Shown: one piece after another, positions 11,501 through 25,100 of the stretch | Position numbering within the stretch: position 1 is the first letter of the stretch | Layout of the letters: every line of letters starts with the position of its first letter | Origin: Bugula neritina | Taxonomy: Eukaryota; Bryozoa; Gymnolaemata; Cheilostomatida; Bugulidae | Assembly: GCA_964035545.1 (NCBI GenBank) | Contig: OZ037773.1 | Span: 250,001 to 310,000 of the forward strand | Reading direction: 5' to 3' | DNA: 60,000 bases | Position numbers and translations under genes: made by a program | Notes under the pieces: generated by a model | Database searches by the model: none | Told to the model about the DNA's origin: nothing | What the model saw: the letters and a program-made list of their open reading frames with translations, nothing else

Positions 11501-14500
11501 ATTTATGATGTTAGGAAGTGGGAGGAGCAAAGCGGCTGCCAAAGAAAAAGTTGCAGTGTCTGCCATGATCTCTTTTCTGCCTTCCATCACTGATGACTTG
11601 CAGCGTTGTCAAATAGAGTCGCATATCATTGAGGGGCAAAAAAGGTGCCTGAACTTACATATAATACTACGAATATACGCTACATATACTACATACACTA
11701 CACATACTACATACACTACATATACTACATACACTACATTATATTACACCTTACTATACTATATACTATACCATTACTGTTTTATGCTATACTATATACT
11801 ACACAGTTACTGTGTTATACTATACTATATGTTATACTATATACTACACAGTTACTGTGTTATACTATACTATATGTTATACTATATACTACACAGTTAC
11901 TGTATTATACTATACTATATGTTATACTACATACTACACAGTTACTGTGGTATACTATACTATATGTTATACTACATACTACACAGTTACTGTGTTATAC
12001 TATACTATATGTTATACTATATACTACACAGTTACTGTGTTATACTATACTATATGTTATACTATATATACACAGTTACTGTATTATACTATACTATATG
12101 TTATACTACATACTACACAGTTACTGTGTTATACTATACTATATGTTATACTACATACTACACAGTTACTGTATTATACTATACTATATGTTATACTATA
12201 TACTACACAGTTACTGTGTTATACTATACTATATGTTATACTACATACTACACAGTTACTGTGTTATACTATACTATATGTTATACTACATACTACACAG
12301 TTACTGTATTATACTATACTATATGTTATACTATATACTACACAGTTACTGTGTTATACTATACTATATGTTATACTACATACTACACAGTTACTGTGTT
12401 ATACTATACTATATGTTATACTACATACTACACAGTTACTGTATTATACTATACTATATGTTATACTATATACTACACAGTTACTGTGTTATACTATACT
12501 ATATGTTATACTACATACTATACCGTTACTGTGTTATACTATATGTTATACTACATACTACACAGTTACTGTGTTATACTATATGTCATACTACATACAT
12601 TACATTACTGTAATTCTTTTCAGATCTCCTAATACTACTGACTACAGACACCCAGCACTGACTGTCACACCTAAGAATACCTCATTTACAGGTGAGACAA
12701 GTTTCCTCAGTGCTTCCCTGTACCAGAGGATTCTTTTAGTTTCTGTCTACATGAAGTAGTAGAGATACAATGTCTATACCCCTATACATTGTAGGCAAGA
12801 AGGCAATCAATGAGCTCTTAAGAAAGCCACACAATATACCAGACCCTGTGTTGGCTAAGAATGTAGAGCTCTGTGTAGCTGTTGATGATCAGTATGGTCC
12901 AATAGCCATGGCTCTTCACGCCAGTCTGGGCAGTGAATACGAGTTCCTTCTCTTGCAGCTAGTTAAGAAGCACAAGCTACATTTCAAAGGTAGGCTATTT
13001 GTCTGGTCACTCCTGCTCTCTAAATCTGTCACAAAGCTGGTGTGCAGTGGGACGTTCCGTTTAAAAAATCTCAAGTCTCTGAAAATATCGAGATGTCTAT
13101 TTCTGCCAGAATTACAGATAAAATGTCTTTTCGTAGTATAGTGGTCTTTGTTGAGCTTTATTATTGGTATCAACTTTACAAGTAAGGCATCTGCTTATAT
13201 AATAAGATGATATAGTCTAGACTCTAGAGAATTCTATTGAATTCCACTCTGTGCACGAATCTTGTGGAACAGGCATTATTTATATATGACAATAAGGACT
13301 GACTAAGCATTGCGAAATAATGGGTTGCAATAGACTTGTTTGCCATACTATTTATAAGTGTAGGCTAAATAACTAAAGAGTATGATATATATTTTATATA
13401 TATAATAGTTTATAAAGTATAATTTGTGACAAAATGCTTTCAGTTTGAGTGACGGCGTTTCATGTCAAATGTTTTGCATCCCCTGTTGACAGATGAGAGC
13501 ACACTGCGTAGTCAGGGCTATGACAAAACACCGGATATTAAATTAGACGTTCCTGTCGCAGTGAATGGTCAGGTGATCAACTGGATTGAAAGTAAAGCAA
13601 TGTTCGGCGACGAAGAAACTCATGCCAGGTACCTGGATGATCAACTTTGGAGTTACTGGAACAGGTGAAGTAATAGTCATTTTGGGAGTTGTGTCATCAG
13701 TTGATTTACCATTTATAGTGTCGTGTAGCAACATACTCATAGTATATTACTAGTTATACTATGAGTATGTTACTAGTTATACTATGAGTATATTACTAGT
13801 TATACTATGAGTATGTTACTAGTTATACTATGAGTATATTACTAGTTATACTATGAGTATATTACTAGTTATACTATGAGTATGTTACTAGTTATACTAT
13901 AAGTATGTTACTAGTTATACTATGAGTATGTTACTAGTTATACTATGAGTATATTACTAGTTATACTATGAGTATATTACTAGTTATACTATGAGTATGT
14001 TACTAGTTATACTATGAGTATGTTACTAGTTATACTATGAGTATATTACTAGTTATACTATGAGTATGTTACTAGTTATACTATGAGTATATTACTAGTT
14101 ATACTATGAGTATATTACTAGTTATACTATGAGTATGTTACTAGTTATACTATGAGTATGTTACTAGTTATACTATGAGTATATTACTAGTTATAATATG
14201 AGTATATTACTAGTTATACTATGAGTATATTACTAGTTATAATATGAGTATGTTACTAGTTATAATATGAGTATGTTACCAGTTATACTATGAGTATGTT
14301 ACTAGTTATACTATGAGTATGTTACTAGTTATACTATGAGTATATTACTAGTTATACTATGAGTATGTTACTAGTTATACTATGAGTATGTTACTAGTTA
14401 TACTATGAGTATGTTACTAGTTATACTATGAGTATGTTACTAGTTATACTATGAGTATGTTACTAGTTATACTATGAGTATATTACTAGTTATACTACGA

Positions 14501-15845
14501 GTATGTTACCAGTTATACTATGAGTATGTTACTAGTTATACTATGAGTATATTACTAGTTATACTATGAGTATGTTACTAGTTATACTATGAGTATATTA
14601 CTAGTTATACTATGAGTATGTTACTAGTTATACTATGAGTATATTACTAGTTATACTATGAGTATGTTACTAGTTATACTATGAGTATGTTACTAGTTAT
14701 ACTATGAGTATATTACTAGTTATACTATGAGTATGTTACTAGTTATACTATGAGTATGTTACTAGTTATACTATGAGTATGTTACTAGTTATACTATGAG
14801 TATGTTACTAGTTATACTATGAGTATGTTACTAGTTATACTATGAGTATATTACTAGTTATACTATGAGTATGTTACTAGTTATACTATGAGTATATTAC
14901 TAGTTATACTACGAGTATGTTACCAGTTATACTATGAGTATGTTACTAGTTATACTATGAGTATATTACTAGTTATACTATGAGTATGTTACTAGTTATA
15001 CTATGAGTATATTACTAGTTATACTATGAGTATGTTACTAGTTATACTATGAGTATATTACTAGTTATACTATGAGTATGTTACTAGTTATACTATGAGT
15101 ATATTACTAGTTATACTATGAGTATGTTACCAGTTATACTATGAGTATGTTACTAGTTATACTATGAGTATATTACTAGTTATACTATGAGTATGTTACT
15201 AGTTATACTATGAGTATATTACTAGTTATACTATGAGTATATTACTAGTTATACTATGAGTATGTTACTAGTTATACTATGAGTATATTACTAGTTATAC
15301 TATGAGTATGTTACTAGTTATACTATGAGTATATTACTAGTTATACTATGAGTATATTACTAGTTATACTATGAGTATGTTACTAGTTATACTATGTGTA
15401 TGATATGGGTAACTTGTAAGTTAGAAGTTTCGATCAACTTCTAACAGGCTTAACTTCATCTAAAACATTTCATTGATTTATTTTATGATGAATTTTGATA
15501 GTTCTGTGTGATGGTCTCTCGTGCATAGTCTTATCACCTTTTCTATAATATATAATATCGCCCAATACTCTGACATCTTTTGTTATTTACAATGCTTATA
15601 TTTTCTATTATTTTATGACATGCCCAGAGCTGATATTTACATGCATTGTATTGTGGTATATTTTTCCTGTATTTGCCTTGTACTAGTTTCTGAATAGGTA
15701 CAATGTGCTCTGTAGGTTTGGACCAGGTATGGTGATATATTGGTTTGGTTACGTTACAGAAATGGAAAATATGTCTGAAGGAATCCTATTGGCTCACTCG
15801 TTCCCTCATAACCTTGAGACGCTTAATTCCTGCAGCTCCAGCTAA
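5563..15845 (+). CDS. CDIN1: CDIN1-like PD-(D/E)XK nuclease with an internal dsRNA-binding domain
   Basis: Ten exons: 5563-5672, 7121-7234, 7622-7676, 7836-8495, 8764-8860, 11515-11644, 12624-12691, 12795-12989, 13493-13664 and 15716-15845. Every junction is GT-AG and every phase matches, giving 1731 nt and 576 residues. Residues 1-110 and about 412-576 match vertebrate CDIN1 (C15orf41, about 281 aa), a codanin-1 partner and predicted nuclease. The TPD block GYDKTPD (D491) and WIESKA (E509, K511) supply the PD-(D/E)XK residues. Between the halves lie 22 STQSV-type pentapeptides (111-220), a linker, and a dsRBD at about 300-370 ([10 protein letters not shown] helix, [11 protein letters not shown] strands, [14 protein letters not shown]-binding helix). 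Exons 4-7 total 955 nt, so block skipping would break the frame. The CDIN1 assignment is strong. The dsRBD rests on pattern and is fairly strong. Confidence 0.9.
7887..8216 (+). repeat. Coding 15-bp minisatellite (STQSV pentapeptides) in CDIN1 exon 4
   Basis: Twenty-two in-frame copies of a 15-bp unit (roughly TCCACTCAGTCAGTA) encode [S/T/A/F]T[Q/H][S/P]V. The array directly follows the conserved CDIN1 block ending LLEYML. The unit length is a multiple of three and the frame is never broken, so the array is translated. The Ser/Thr-rich product is probably disordered. Confidence 0.9.
8880..11505. repeat. 2.6-kb array of a 13-bp unit filling CDIN1 intron 5
   Basis: The unit TATATACTCTCTC (13 bp, with CT insertion variants) repeats nearly without interruption from about 20 bp after the donor (8861) to about 10 bp before the acceptor (11514). 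The long Ser/Leu/Tyr/Ile-rich open frame it contains is an artefact of the repeat. Confidence 0.95.
11664..12603. repeat. 45-bp tandem array filling CDIN1 intron 6
   Basis: A short ACTACATAC-type lead-in is followed by about 17 copies of a 45-bp unit containing ACAGTTACTGT and ATACTATACTATATG. Because 45 is divisible by three, three frames stay open, which produces false ORFs. The array covers almost the whole 11645-12623 intron. Confidence 0.95.
13730..15405. repeat. 23-bp tandem array in CDIN1 intron 9
   Basis: About 72 copies of a 23-bp unit (TTATACTATGAGTATGTT plus ACTAG) begin 65 bp after the donor and end about 310 bp before the last acceptor. The first copy is inverted: 13730-13746 is the exact reverse complement of 13755-13771. 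Confidence 0.95.
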
Positions 15846-15977
15846 GGAATTGTGTGGTTTAATTGCATAATTCAGCAAGCATTATATTTTTTTTATTTCT
15901 GTATATTGCGTTAGTAATTTTACGAATTTTTATTCTTTTTATCTTCTACATTTGGTGTATGTATCTAAAATTTATCA

Positions 15978-15983
15978 AATAAA
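15978..15983 (+). terminator. Polyadenylation signal of CDIN1
   Basis: AATAAA lies about 135 bases after the CDIN1 stop codon on the same strand. Confidence 0.65.
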
Positions 15984-16802
15984 GTTTTACTTTTAGAAAA
16001 ATAAAAAACTGTTTAAGGTTTTCTTAAATACTCTACTTCAGAAATACATAAAAATATTTGTAACTTTAACAAAAAATTGAGCTCTTTATCACTGCTCAGC
16101 AACATAGTTATGTAAATAATAGTTTTACAGTTTACATGCGCTTTCATGTAATGAATAAGTTCAAAATATAAAAACATAGAAATGAATGACTTTATATTAT
16201 ATAGGAGTACTTGTTGCTATACAAAGCTCCAGAAGTCTTCAGGTCACAACTTCTACATGTATGTATACATTATACAGTGTCCCGTTACAGTTCTGTTGTG
16301 GTTGGAGTTGTGACATCATAGCTTTTGAATACATATGAACAGCTTTGTAATAGCTGAGAGCTGAATACACGTGTGAGCAACTGGGGACTTATGATTTTAG
16401 GGTGAACCTGGTGAGTTGTGCTAACCCTGCATATATAGTGTGTCTAAACACCTGCTGTAGCTCATCTGTAGTATTGGTTTAGCTTTGAGAGAAATTATTT
16501 TAAGCTAATTTATTTCATTGTTATAAGTGATCCTAGTTTTTTTTAAAACTTAATTTCTTTCTAACAAATGTCTCCAAAATTTCTGAAAAATGTTTTCTAA
16601 TATATATAAGTGCATTTTAGGTATTTTAGCGACAATCAGCACCATGCTATAGTGGAAATTTTACACATCAAAGTTATGTAAAATATGCATGTTTAAGCAT
16701 TCTGGTATTTTAAAAATCTGTTTCATCTAATAATATTTTTTGTTCTGTATTGAAATCTTTTTATGTTTTAGTAAATGTTGCACAACTCAAATTTCTGTGA
16801 TA
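15984..16802. other. Intergenic/5' region of the next gene
   Basis: AT-rich DNA. TTTTATGTTTTAG at 16759-16771 looks like a splice acceptor, so the coding region starting at 16803 may have an upstream non-coding exon. The frame is open from this acceptor to the ATG. I see no other gene. Confidence 0.45.
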
Positions 16803-17981
16803 ATGAATGATCCATTTCACAGCTTCTGCACCCATGCAATAGTGAAGCTAGCATGCAAAACAGTGAATGGTAATCGGTGCTTCAGATGTGATTTCCTAGA
16901 TGAAAGTGGCCAGGTTGCTGATGCTGTTGTCTACGAAGTCAGTGAGAATGGGGGTTATGTGGAAATGACAGTTAAAAATCTATATGGTCAGCCAAAATAT
17001 GTAGTTTACGGGAAGTCAAGAGACAGCATGAAGATGAGCTCTGCATTTGATTGGACAAATTGTGAAGGGTTTATTCAATGTGGCAGCATATTGGACTCTA
17101 ACAAACAGCAGCTGGTGAAACTAGAAAACTCGTCCCATGAGTGTAAAGCTCAAATGCTTTCCCCGCTTTCCTTGAAGCCCATGGTGAGTTTAGAGGTGGA
17201 ACTTACAGCTGTGAGTGTAAAACTGCTCGAAACTATCAAACAAGATAATTTTAAGTGCCTGATTGTTGCACTAGCATTAAACTTTGCCTGGGCTCTGGGC
17301 TCACTGCCCACAGGAAGGGTACCAGCTGGCAACTTCTTTTACACAGATCTTAAACCTGCTTCGGTTAGTAACACACCACTAAAAATAGATTCACTAGCTT
17401 TGGGATCACCCAGCTCCAAGCTCCCACCTTCTAAACAACAAACTGTTTGTTCCTTGAGGGAGGAGACAGACTTCTCTCCAGCTAATCCAAAGAGTGGCCT
17501 GGGTTTCAGCCAGAACCCCAAACCCCAAGAAACACTATCGGGATTTGAGTCACAACCAGAATCCGGTTCTGCTCCGAGAACTCCGTTGATGGCTAAAAGT
17601 GAGTCAATGCAAGCCAATTCTGTCGCCTGTGAAAGAGTAGAGGCGCTTTCAGAAGGCACCTACCTTACATTAGATGAAAAGAAGATCATTGGTCACATTG
17701 ATCGACCAACACCACTTATGGATTTTTACTGTTTACGATATGAATCCAAGAGAAGCTTGAAATTGTTCAACCAATCTGTTCCGAACTCGTACCGAGCACA
17801 GCAGGCATTGATACTAGGACATCCTACAAAAAAGCTGGCAAAGGAAGTAGCAAAAGTTACTGAGCAATCTGCAAACAAGCCCTGCCCACCCGAAGGATCT
17901 CAAACAGACGTGCCTTCCGCTATAAAGACAACTGAAAAGGTGACGCTTGAAGCAGATGATGGTGATGTGGAAAACTATTGA
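16803..17981 (+). CDS. Intronless protein of unknown function, possible tubby/LURP1-like N-terminal half
   Basis: ATG 16803 to TGA 17979-17981 gives 392 residues in one exon. The host-like composition, a clean stop and an AATAAA 170 bases downstream support a real gene. The N-terminal 150 residues alternate short beta-like segments (RCFRCDFLDESGQVADAVVY, YVEMTVKNLYGQPKYVVYG, GFIQCGSILDSNKQQLVKLE) and end in a hydrophobic FKCLIVALALNFAWALG. This pattern recalls the tubby-like/LURP-one/scramblase barrel ending in a hydrophobic helix, but I cannot prove it. The rest is Ser/Pro/Lys-rich and probably disordered, except for a more ordered stretch around RPTPLMDFYCLRYESKRS. The start could instead be provided by an upstream exon joined at 16772. 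No confident function. Confidence 0.75.
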   Translation: MNDPFHSFCTHAIVKLACKTVNGNRCFRCDFLDESGQVADAVVYEVSENGGYVEMTVKNLYGQPKYVVYGKSRDSMKMSSAFDWTNCEGFIQCGSILDSNKQQLVKLENSSHECKAQMLSPLSLKPMVSLEVELTAVSVKLLETIKQDNFKCLIVALALNFAWALGSLPTGRVPAGNFFYTDLKPASVSNTPLKIDSLALGSPSSKLPPSKQQTVCSLREETDFSPANPKSGLGFSQNPKPQETLSGFESQPESGSAPRTPLMAKSESMQANSVACERVEALSEGTYLTLDEKKIIGHIDRPTPLMDFYCLRYESKRSLKLFNQSVPNSYRAQQALILGHPTKKLAKEVAKVTEQSANKPCPPEGSQTDVPSAIKTTEKVTLEADDGDVENY

Positions 17982-18147
17982 ATGATAACACAACTCCCAT
18001 TATCATGTGCAAAACTGATGTTTATAGAAGTATGAAATAAGTTGGTTTCGTTGCAATCAGTTTGACTTTTAGCTATTTGCAGTAAGGCAGCTGCAGAACT
18101 ATGATATTTATGTAAACAACAAGACTAATTCTGCTGTTGCATTAAGT

Positions 18148-18153
18148 AATAAA
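18148..18153 (+). terminator. Polyadenylation signal of the unknown gene
   Basis: AATAAA lies 167 bases after the stop codon at 17981, on the same strand. Confidence 0.55.
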
Positions 18154-19128
18154 CAAGTGCACTGTGTATATTATACAATATTTTACTTAGTTTCTATGTC
18201 TAATATTTTAGTTCATGTTAGAATTGACAAGCAAGTGTCTTATTTAATATCTATAAACTGAAACTTGACTGATTTCGTTTGAAGATATAGATGAAAGAAA
18301 TAGTATTTCATTACTTTGAAAAAATTAAATAGGGCAGTATAGAGTTCAAGATACTACACATAAAACAACTCACAGTCATGTAATACTGAATACAAAGCTC
18401 TATCAAAACAACTTATAAATTTTCAAGTGTTTCACTTATCGATTTCAATTTTTTCTTCTGGCTATCCATTTAAGATTCTATCAACTCGTTAACCACTTCA
18501 TGCAATACAATACAATATATCATCATATATAATTTGTAAGTAATCAGTTTTATTTATGATGTTCAGGAATATCATATGAAGCTGGTAAATATCTCTGTGA
18601 GCAGGTGTGCGAGTGCAGGTTAATCTGTGTACATGCAGCAGCCATTTTTTTAGAGCAATTTTCCTACTATTAGCACATAACAAAATACCATGCCGCAATA
18701 GAAAAGTGATATTTGAAAAGTGTCTAAATTTGTGCCAGTTGCAGGGCTTAAGATTTTATGAACAATATTTGGCTCCTATAAATCCAACTAACAAGCTGAT
18801 GTCAAAGTATAGTGGCCCAAGGCCTAAGTTACATAATTTATTAATTACTAAGACATCAGAGTATTATAATTACAAAATCTGAGCAAGTAAAAATCAATTT
18901 TTTCTCATGAGCAATGTTGTAAGCTTGTATTTATAATTAATAGAACATTTCTTTCAACTGTTCATCCCATGTAGTTCGGCTAAAATGAATAAATTGATTT
19001 TAATAAATCATTTAGAACCTCTCTGCATACTCTCCATGCAGTGTATAACTGTACCAGATAAAGTAGAGTTCAGCAGCTGTAGAGGATGAAATTAAATAGA
19101 TAACTACACTTTATTATTGGACAAATTA
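18154..19128. other. Intergenic, nothing recognised
   Basis: AT-rich DNA. Short open frames on both strands show no recognisable domain, and no repeat or RNA structure stands out. Confidence 0.5.
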
Positions 19129-22100
19129 ATGGCATCTTTCAAGAAATGGCTGAAGGGTAAAAATTCTAGAAATTTCTTTATTATGATTGAACAATTTATC
19201 ATTTTATTTCATTCAGTTATAATTTTTTATTTTATATGGGCTTTACAATTAAGTGTAGTTTTCCAAAAACTTTTTAGTATACACTGCAGATGGCTAGTGT
19301 ATAACACATGCGGTGTGTTGCTGGCTTTGGCCTTGACCTGTGGTATGATAATATTAGGCAACTTGTTCAAGATATTGATGTTCTGAGACCATCATTGCAG
19401 TCAGCCTCTCAGCAGGTTTTACCTGCAGATGGTAGGCCAGTTGCTCAGCCTACAATCTCTTGAGTTTCCAACATAAAAAGTTGCTAAATTTACATTTGAA
19501 AGTAACTCTCTAAAATGTAAAAACTAATTATTATGATATCACACAAAATAATACCTATATAATAAGTGTTACATAATATAATATCTTAGAATATAATATA
19601 ATTATATATTATTATTTATATATAAATTATACTTATATATATATATATATATATATATACAGCATAATATAATATGATATGACATAATATAAGATAATAA
19701 AATAGTACAATAGATTGCAATACAATATAGTATAATATGATATAATGCAATATAGCATATACTACAATGCTATATAATACCTAAATAAGCATTTATTCTG
19801 GCTAACAATTCTATTTACTCAAATATGAGCGTCTGAACTCTTATACTACTTCAGATTTATTCAAAGTTTGTTAATAAACTGTTCAAAATAGAAACACAGC
19901 AACTAAATATATCACCTCCACATCTGCTTCTTTCATCCTTGACTGTTTATTTTTTTCAAAGTTTCATAGTACCTACTGCAGAATTATTAAACATTTCTCT
20001 CACGTTGTATCAAAAGATCTTGCCCTGTAGGTTTCAAGTAAAACATAAATTGTTGCAGTTTCTGATGATAATTATTCATAAACACTAAATAAGACTTTCT
20101 TTTACTAGGCTATGGCTAGTGGCTATGGCTATGGCTAGGTATGGCTAGGTTGCTCTAAAACTAGTAAATGCAGCCTGGTCAGGTCTGCTATAATTTTAGG
20201 TTATCTTAGAGTTATATCTCCATGACTTCAGAGTTAGTATGTTGATTTACCATGCTATGTTGATTTAATAAACCACACATCTTTGCTTTCTTGCTATAAA
20301 ACGATACATTATAATATAATAGCAGCTGCATGCATTCCTATGCTGAAGTCGCCATTGCGTTGTTTTTATATGTTCAAAGGAACATATTATAACTCAACCA
20401 AGTGAAATATATGGATCTCAAGCTAAACAAAAAGGGTTGTTTGGAAGTAAACAATGTAATCTCATGTTAATTTGCTAGCATTTGGTATAACCAATGGCTA
20501 AATTGTAAATAATACATTTTATTTGTAAATTTAACATATTATCTTAATTAAATTATATCTCTACTATCTACAATGCAATTAAATTAAGTCTTTTGAGTAG
20601 AAGAAACATCAATCGTTACATGATCATCAAAAATAGTTTATTTAGTGCATAGCCTGTGTTCTTAACCTTATTACAAAATATAACTCATTTTAACCTGTCT
20701 TCCTAATAATATAGTTGCAGCCGTTCTCTTGACATTCGGACAATGTCAAGGGCAGAAGGTGAAACAGTTCCAAATGTTAGATGTTACTGAGGATGTGAAC
20801 TTCCATACTACACTCAGCCCCGCCCAAAGTATAGTTCACTGTGCAGGTTTGTGTGCAGACACGCCCAGCTGCTATGCCTTCAAATACACGGCTACAGAAA
20901 ACTGTCAGATCTCTCACTGCTTGGATCCAACTGCAACTTTCCCATCAACCAGTGCTTCAGATAAATTCTACTTGTTAGTGAACAAAGAAGTTGGTCCAGT
21001 GAATGAGCTTATAGCTAGAAGTGAGTAATTGGTATCAGCAGTACATGTAATCTTGTGTAGGCCTATACCAAAATTACAATAGGGGTGCCTTACTGGGGTC
21101 TCAGTATTTAAGTTTTAGTTTATTGCTACAAGCAAATGCTCCTGAATATTTTGAACCACCATCTGGTATTATAATCAGTTGCACAGAATAAAAACATGAC
21201 ATATTCTTTTCAGGGCTATAGCTTGTAAGAAAATTTTGGCTAAGGTTTTTTATTTTGCTATAAATGTTTAAAATCAAGATTGAAAGCAAAAAAAAACTGA
21301 GATTTATAAATTTATTTCTTTCCTCTCCATCAGCCTTATTCCAAACAGATATAATTATAAAACAAGAATATGATAAAATGTTTGTTGGTTCCAAATTTAA
21401 ATTGAAGGCCAAAATTTCTTTGTTAGTATACAGGAAGAACTAATATATATTAACCAGCTGCATTGTTCTAACTTATGAGTATAATAGTAGGACCTAATAT
21501 TGTTAATGATTGTATAATTGCGGGTGTGGAACACAACAGCTATAACATTCTACAGTTTATAACTTTGAAGCTTGTAACTTGTGTGCCACAGTGTACTTCT
21601 GCTGCTGTGTTTAACTACTAGACAAGCCGGCCTCACTCTCATCTGTGCGGAATGGCAAGGAAGCTTCCTACTGCAACGATGGTGTGTATCAAACTGATGA
21701 CTGGTCCGCCATTTGTCATTCTGAGTCGGAACAAAACCCCTGGTGGAGAGTTGACCTGCTGGCAGCGTATTGCGTTGTTGGGATAAAGATTCTAAATCGA
21801 GACCAACTCTGTGAGTCACAACAGTACAGAGTAGTATATATGTATAACAGTATAGAGTAGTATATATGTATAACAGTATAGAGTAGTATATGTGTATAAC
21901 AGTATAGAGTAGTATATCTGTATAACAGTATAGAGTGGTATATCTGTATAACAGTATAGAGTGGTATATCTGTATAACAGTATAGAGTAGTATATCTGTA
22001 TAACAGTATAGAGTAGTATATATGTATAACAGTATAGAGTAGTATATATGTACAACAGTACAGAGTAGTATATCTGTACAACAGTATAGAGTAGTATATC

Positions 22101-25100
22101 TGTATAACAGTATAGAGTAGTATATCTGTATAACAGTATAGAGTGGTATATCTGTATAACAGTATAGAGTGGTATATCTGTATAACAGTATAGAGTAGTA
22201 TATCCGTATAACAGTATAGAGTAGTATATATGTATAACAGTATAGAGTAGTATATGTGTATAACAGTATAGAGTAGTATATGTGTATAACAGTATAGAGT
22301 AGTATATCTGTATAACAGTATAGAGTAGTATATCTGTATAACAGTATAGAGTAGTATATCTGTATAACAGTATAGAGTAGTATATCTGTATAACAGTATA
22401 GAGTAGTATATCTGTATAACAGTATAGAGTAGTATATCTGTATAACAGTATAGAGTAGTATATCTGTATAACAGTATAGAGTAGTATATCTGTATAACAG
22501 TATAGAATAGTATATCTGTATAACAGTATAGAGTAGTATATCTGTATAACAGTATAGAGTAGTATATCCGTATAACAGTATTATAGAGTAGTATATCTGT
22601 ATAACAGTATAGAGTGGTATATCTGTATAACAGTATAGAGTAGTATTTCCGTATAACAGTATAGAGTGGTATATCTGTATAACAGTATAGAGTAGTATAT
22701 CTGTATAACAGTATAGAGTAGTATATATGTACAACAGTACAGAGTAGTATATCTGTATAACAGTATAGAGTAGTATATCTGTATAACAGTATAGAGTAGT
22801 ATATCTGTATAACAGTATAGAGTAGTATATCTGTATAACAGTATAGAGTAGTATATCTGTATAACAGTATAGAGTAGTATATCTGTATAACAGTATAGAG
22901 TAGTATATCTGTATAACAGTATAGAGTAGTATATCTGTATAACAGTATAGAGTAGTATATCTGTATAACAGTATAGAGTAGTATATCTGTATAACAGTAT
23001 AGAGTAGTATATATGTATAACAGTATAGAGTAGTATATCTGTATAACAGTATAGAGTAGTATATCTGTATAACAGTACAGAGTAGTATATATGTATAACA
23101 GTATAGAGTAGTATATCTGTATAACAGTATAGAGTAGTATATATGTATAACAGCATAGAGTAGTATATATGTATAACAGTATAGGGTAGTATATCTGTAT
23201 AACAGTATAGAGTAGTATATCCGTATAACAGTATAGAGTAGTATATCTGTATAACAGTATAGAGTAGTATATCCGTATAACAGTATAGAGTAGTATATCT
23301 GTATAACAGTATAGAGTAGTATATGTGTATAACAGTATAGAGTAGTATATCCGTATAACAGTATAGAGTAGTATATCTGTATAACAGTATAGAGTAGTAT
23401 ATATGTATAACAGTATAGAGTAGTATATCTGTATAACAGTATAGAGTAGTATATCTGTATAACAGTATAGAGTAGTATATCTGTATAACAGTATAGAGTA
23501 GTATATATGTATAACAGTATAGAGTAGTATATCTGTATAACAGTATAGAGTAGTATATCCGTATAACAGTATAGAGTAGTATATATGTATAACAGTATAG
23601 AGTAGTATATCTGTATAACAGTATAGAGTAGTATATCTGTATAACAGTATAGAGTAGTATATCTGTATAACAGTATAGAGTAGTATATATGTATAACAGT
23701 ATAGAGTAGTATATATGTATAACAGTATAGAGTAGTATATCTGTATAACAGCATAGAGTAGTATATGTGTATAACAGTATAGAGTAGTATATATGTATAA
23801 CAGTATAGAGTAGTATATCTGTATAACAGCATAGAGTAGTATATGTGTATAACAGTATAGAGTGGTATATATGTATAACAGTATAGAGTAGTATATCTGT
23901 ATAACAGTATAGAGTAGTATATCTGTATAACAGTATAGAGTAGTATATTTGTATAACAGTATTATAGAGTAGTATATATGTATAACAGTATAGAGTAGTA
24001 TATATGTATAACAGTATAGAGTAGTATACCTGTATAACAGTATAGAGTAGTATATATGTATAACAGTATAGAGTGGTATATCTGTATAACAGTATAGAGT
24101 AGTATATCTGTATAACAGTATAGAGTAGTATATCTGTATAACAGTATAGAGTAGTATATCTGTATAACAGTATAGAGTAGTATATCCGTATAACAGTATA
24201 GAGTAGTATATATGTATAACAGTATAGAGTAGTATATCTGTATAACAGTATAGAGTGGTATATCTGTATAACAGTATAGAGTGGTATATCTGTATAACAG
24301 TATAGAGTAGTATATCTGTATAACAGTATAGAGTAGTATATCTGTATAACAGTATAGAGTAGTATATATGTATAACAGTATAGAGTAGTATACCTGTATA
24401 ACAGTATAGAGTAGTATATCTGTATAACAGTATAGAGTAGTATATCTGTATAACAGTATAGAGTAGTATATCTGTATAACAGTATAGAGTAGTATATCCG
24501 TATAACAGTATTATAGAGTAGTATATCTGTATAACAGTATAGAGTAGTATATCTGTATAACAGTATAGAGTAGTATATCCGTATAACAGTATAGAGTAGT
24601 ATATCTGTATAACAGTATAGAGTAGTATATCCGTATAACAGTATAGAGTAGTATATCTGTATAACAGTATAGAGTAGTATATGTGTATAACAGTATAGAG
24701 TAGTATATCTGTATAACAGTATAGAGTAGTATATATGTATAACAGTATAGAGTAGTATATATGTACAACAGTACAGAGTAGTATATATGTATAACAGTAT
24801 AGAGTAGTATATCCGTATAACAGTATAGAGTAGTATATCTGTATAACAGTATAGAGTAGTATATCTGTATAACAGTATAGAGTAGTATATCTGTATAACA
24901 GTATAGAGTAGTATATCTGTATAACAGTATAGAGTAGTATATCTGTATAACAGTATAGAGTAGTATATCTGTATAACAGCATAGAGTAGTATATGTGTAT
25001 AACAGTATAGAGTAGTATATATGTATAACAGTATAGAGTAGTATATCCGTATAACAGTATAGAGTAGTATATCTGTATAACAGTATAGAGTAGTATATTT

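Noticed and set aside
11505-12759. Three overlapping open frames of 315-375 codons
   Set aside because: The 45-bp unit is divisible by three, so three frames stay open. Only 11515-11644 and 12624-12691 are exons.
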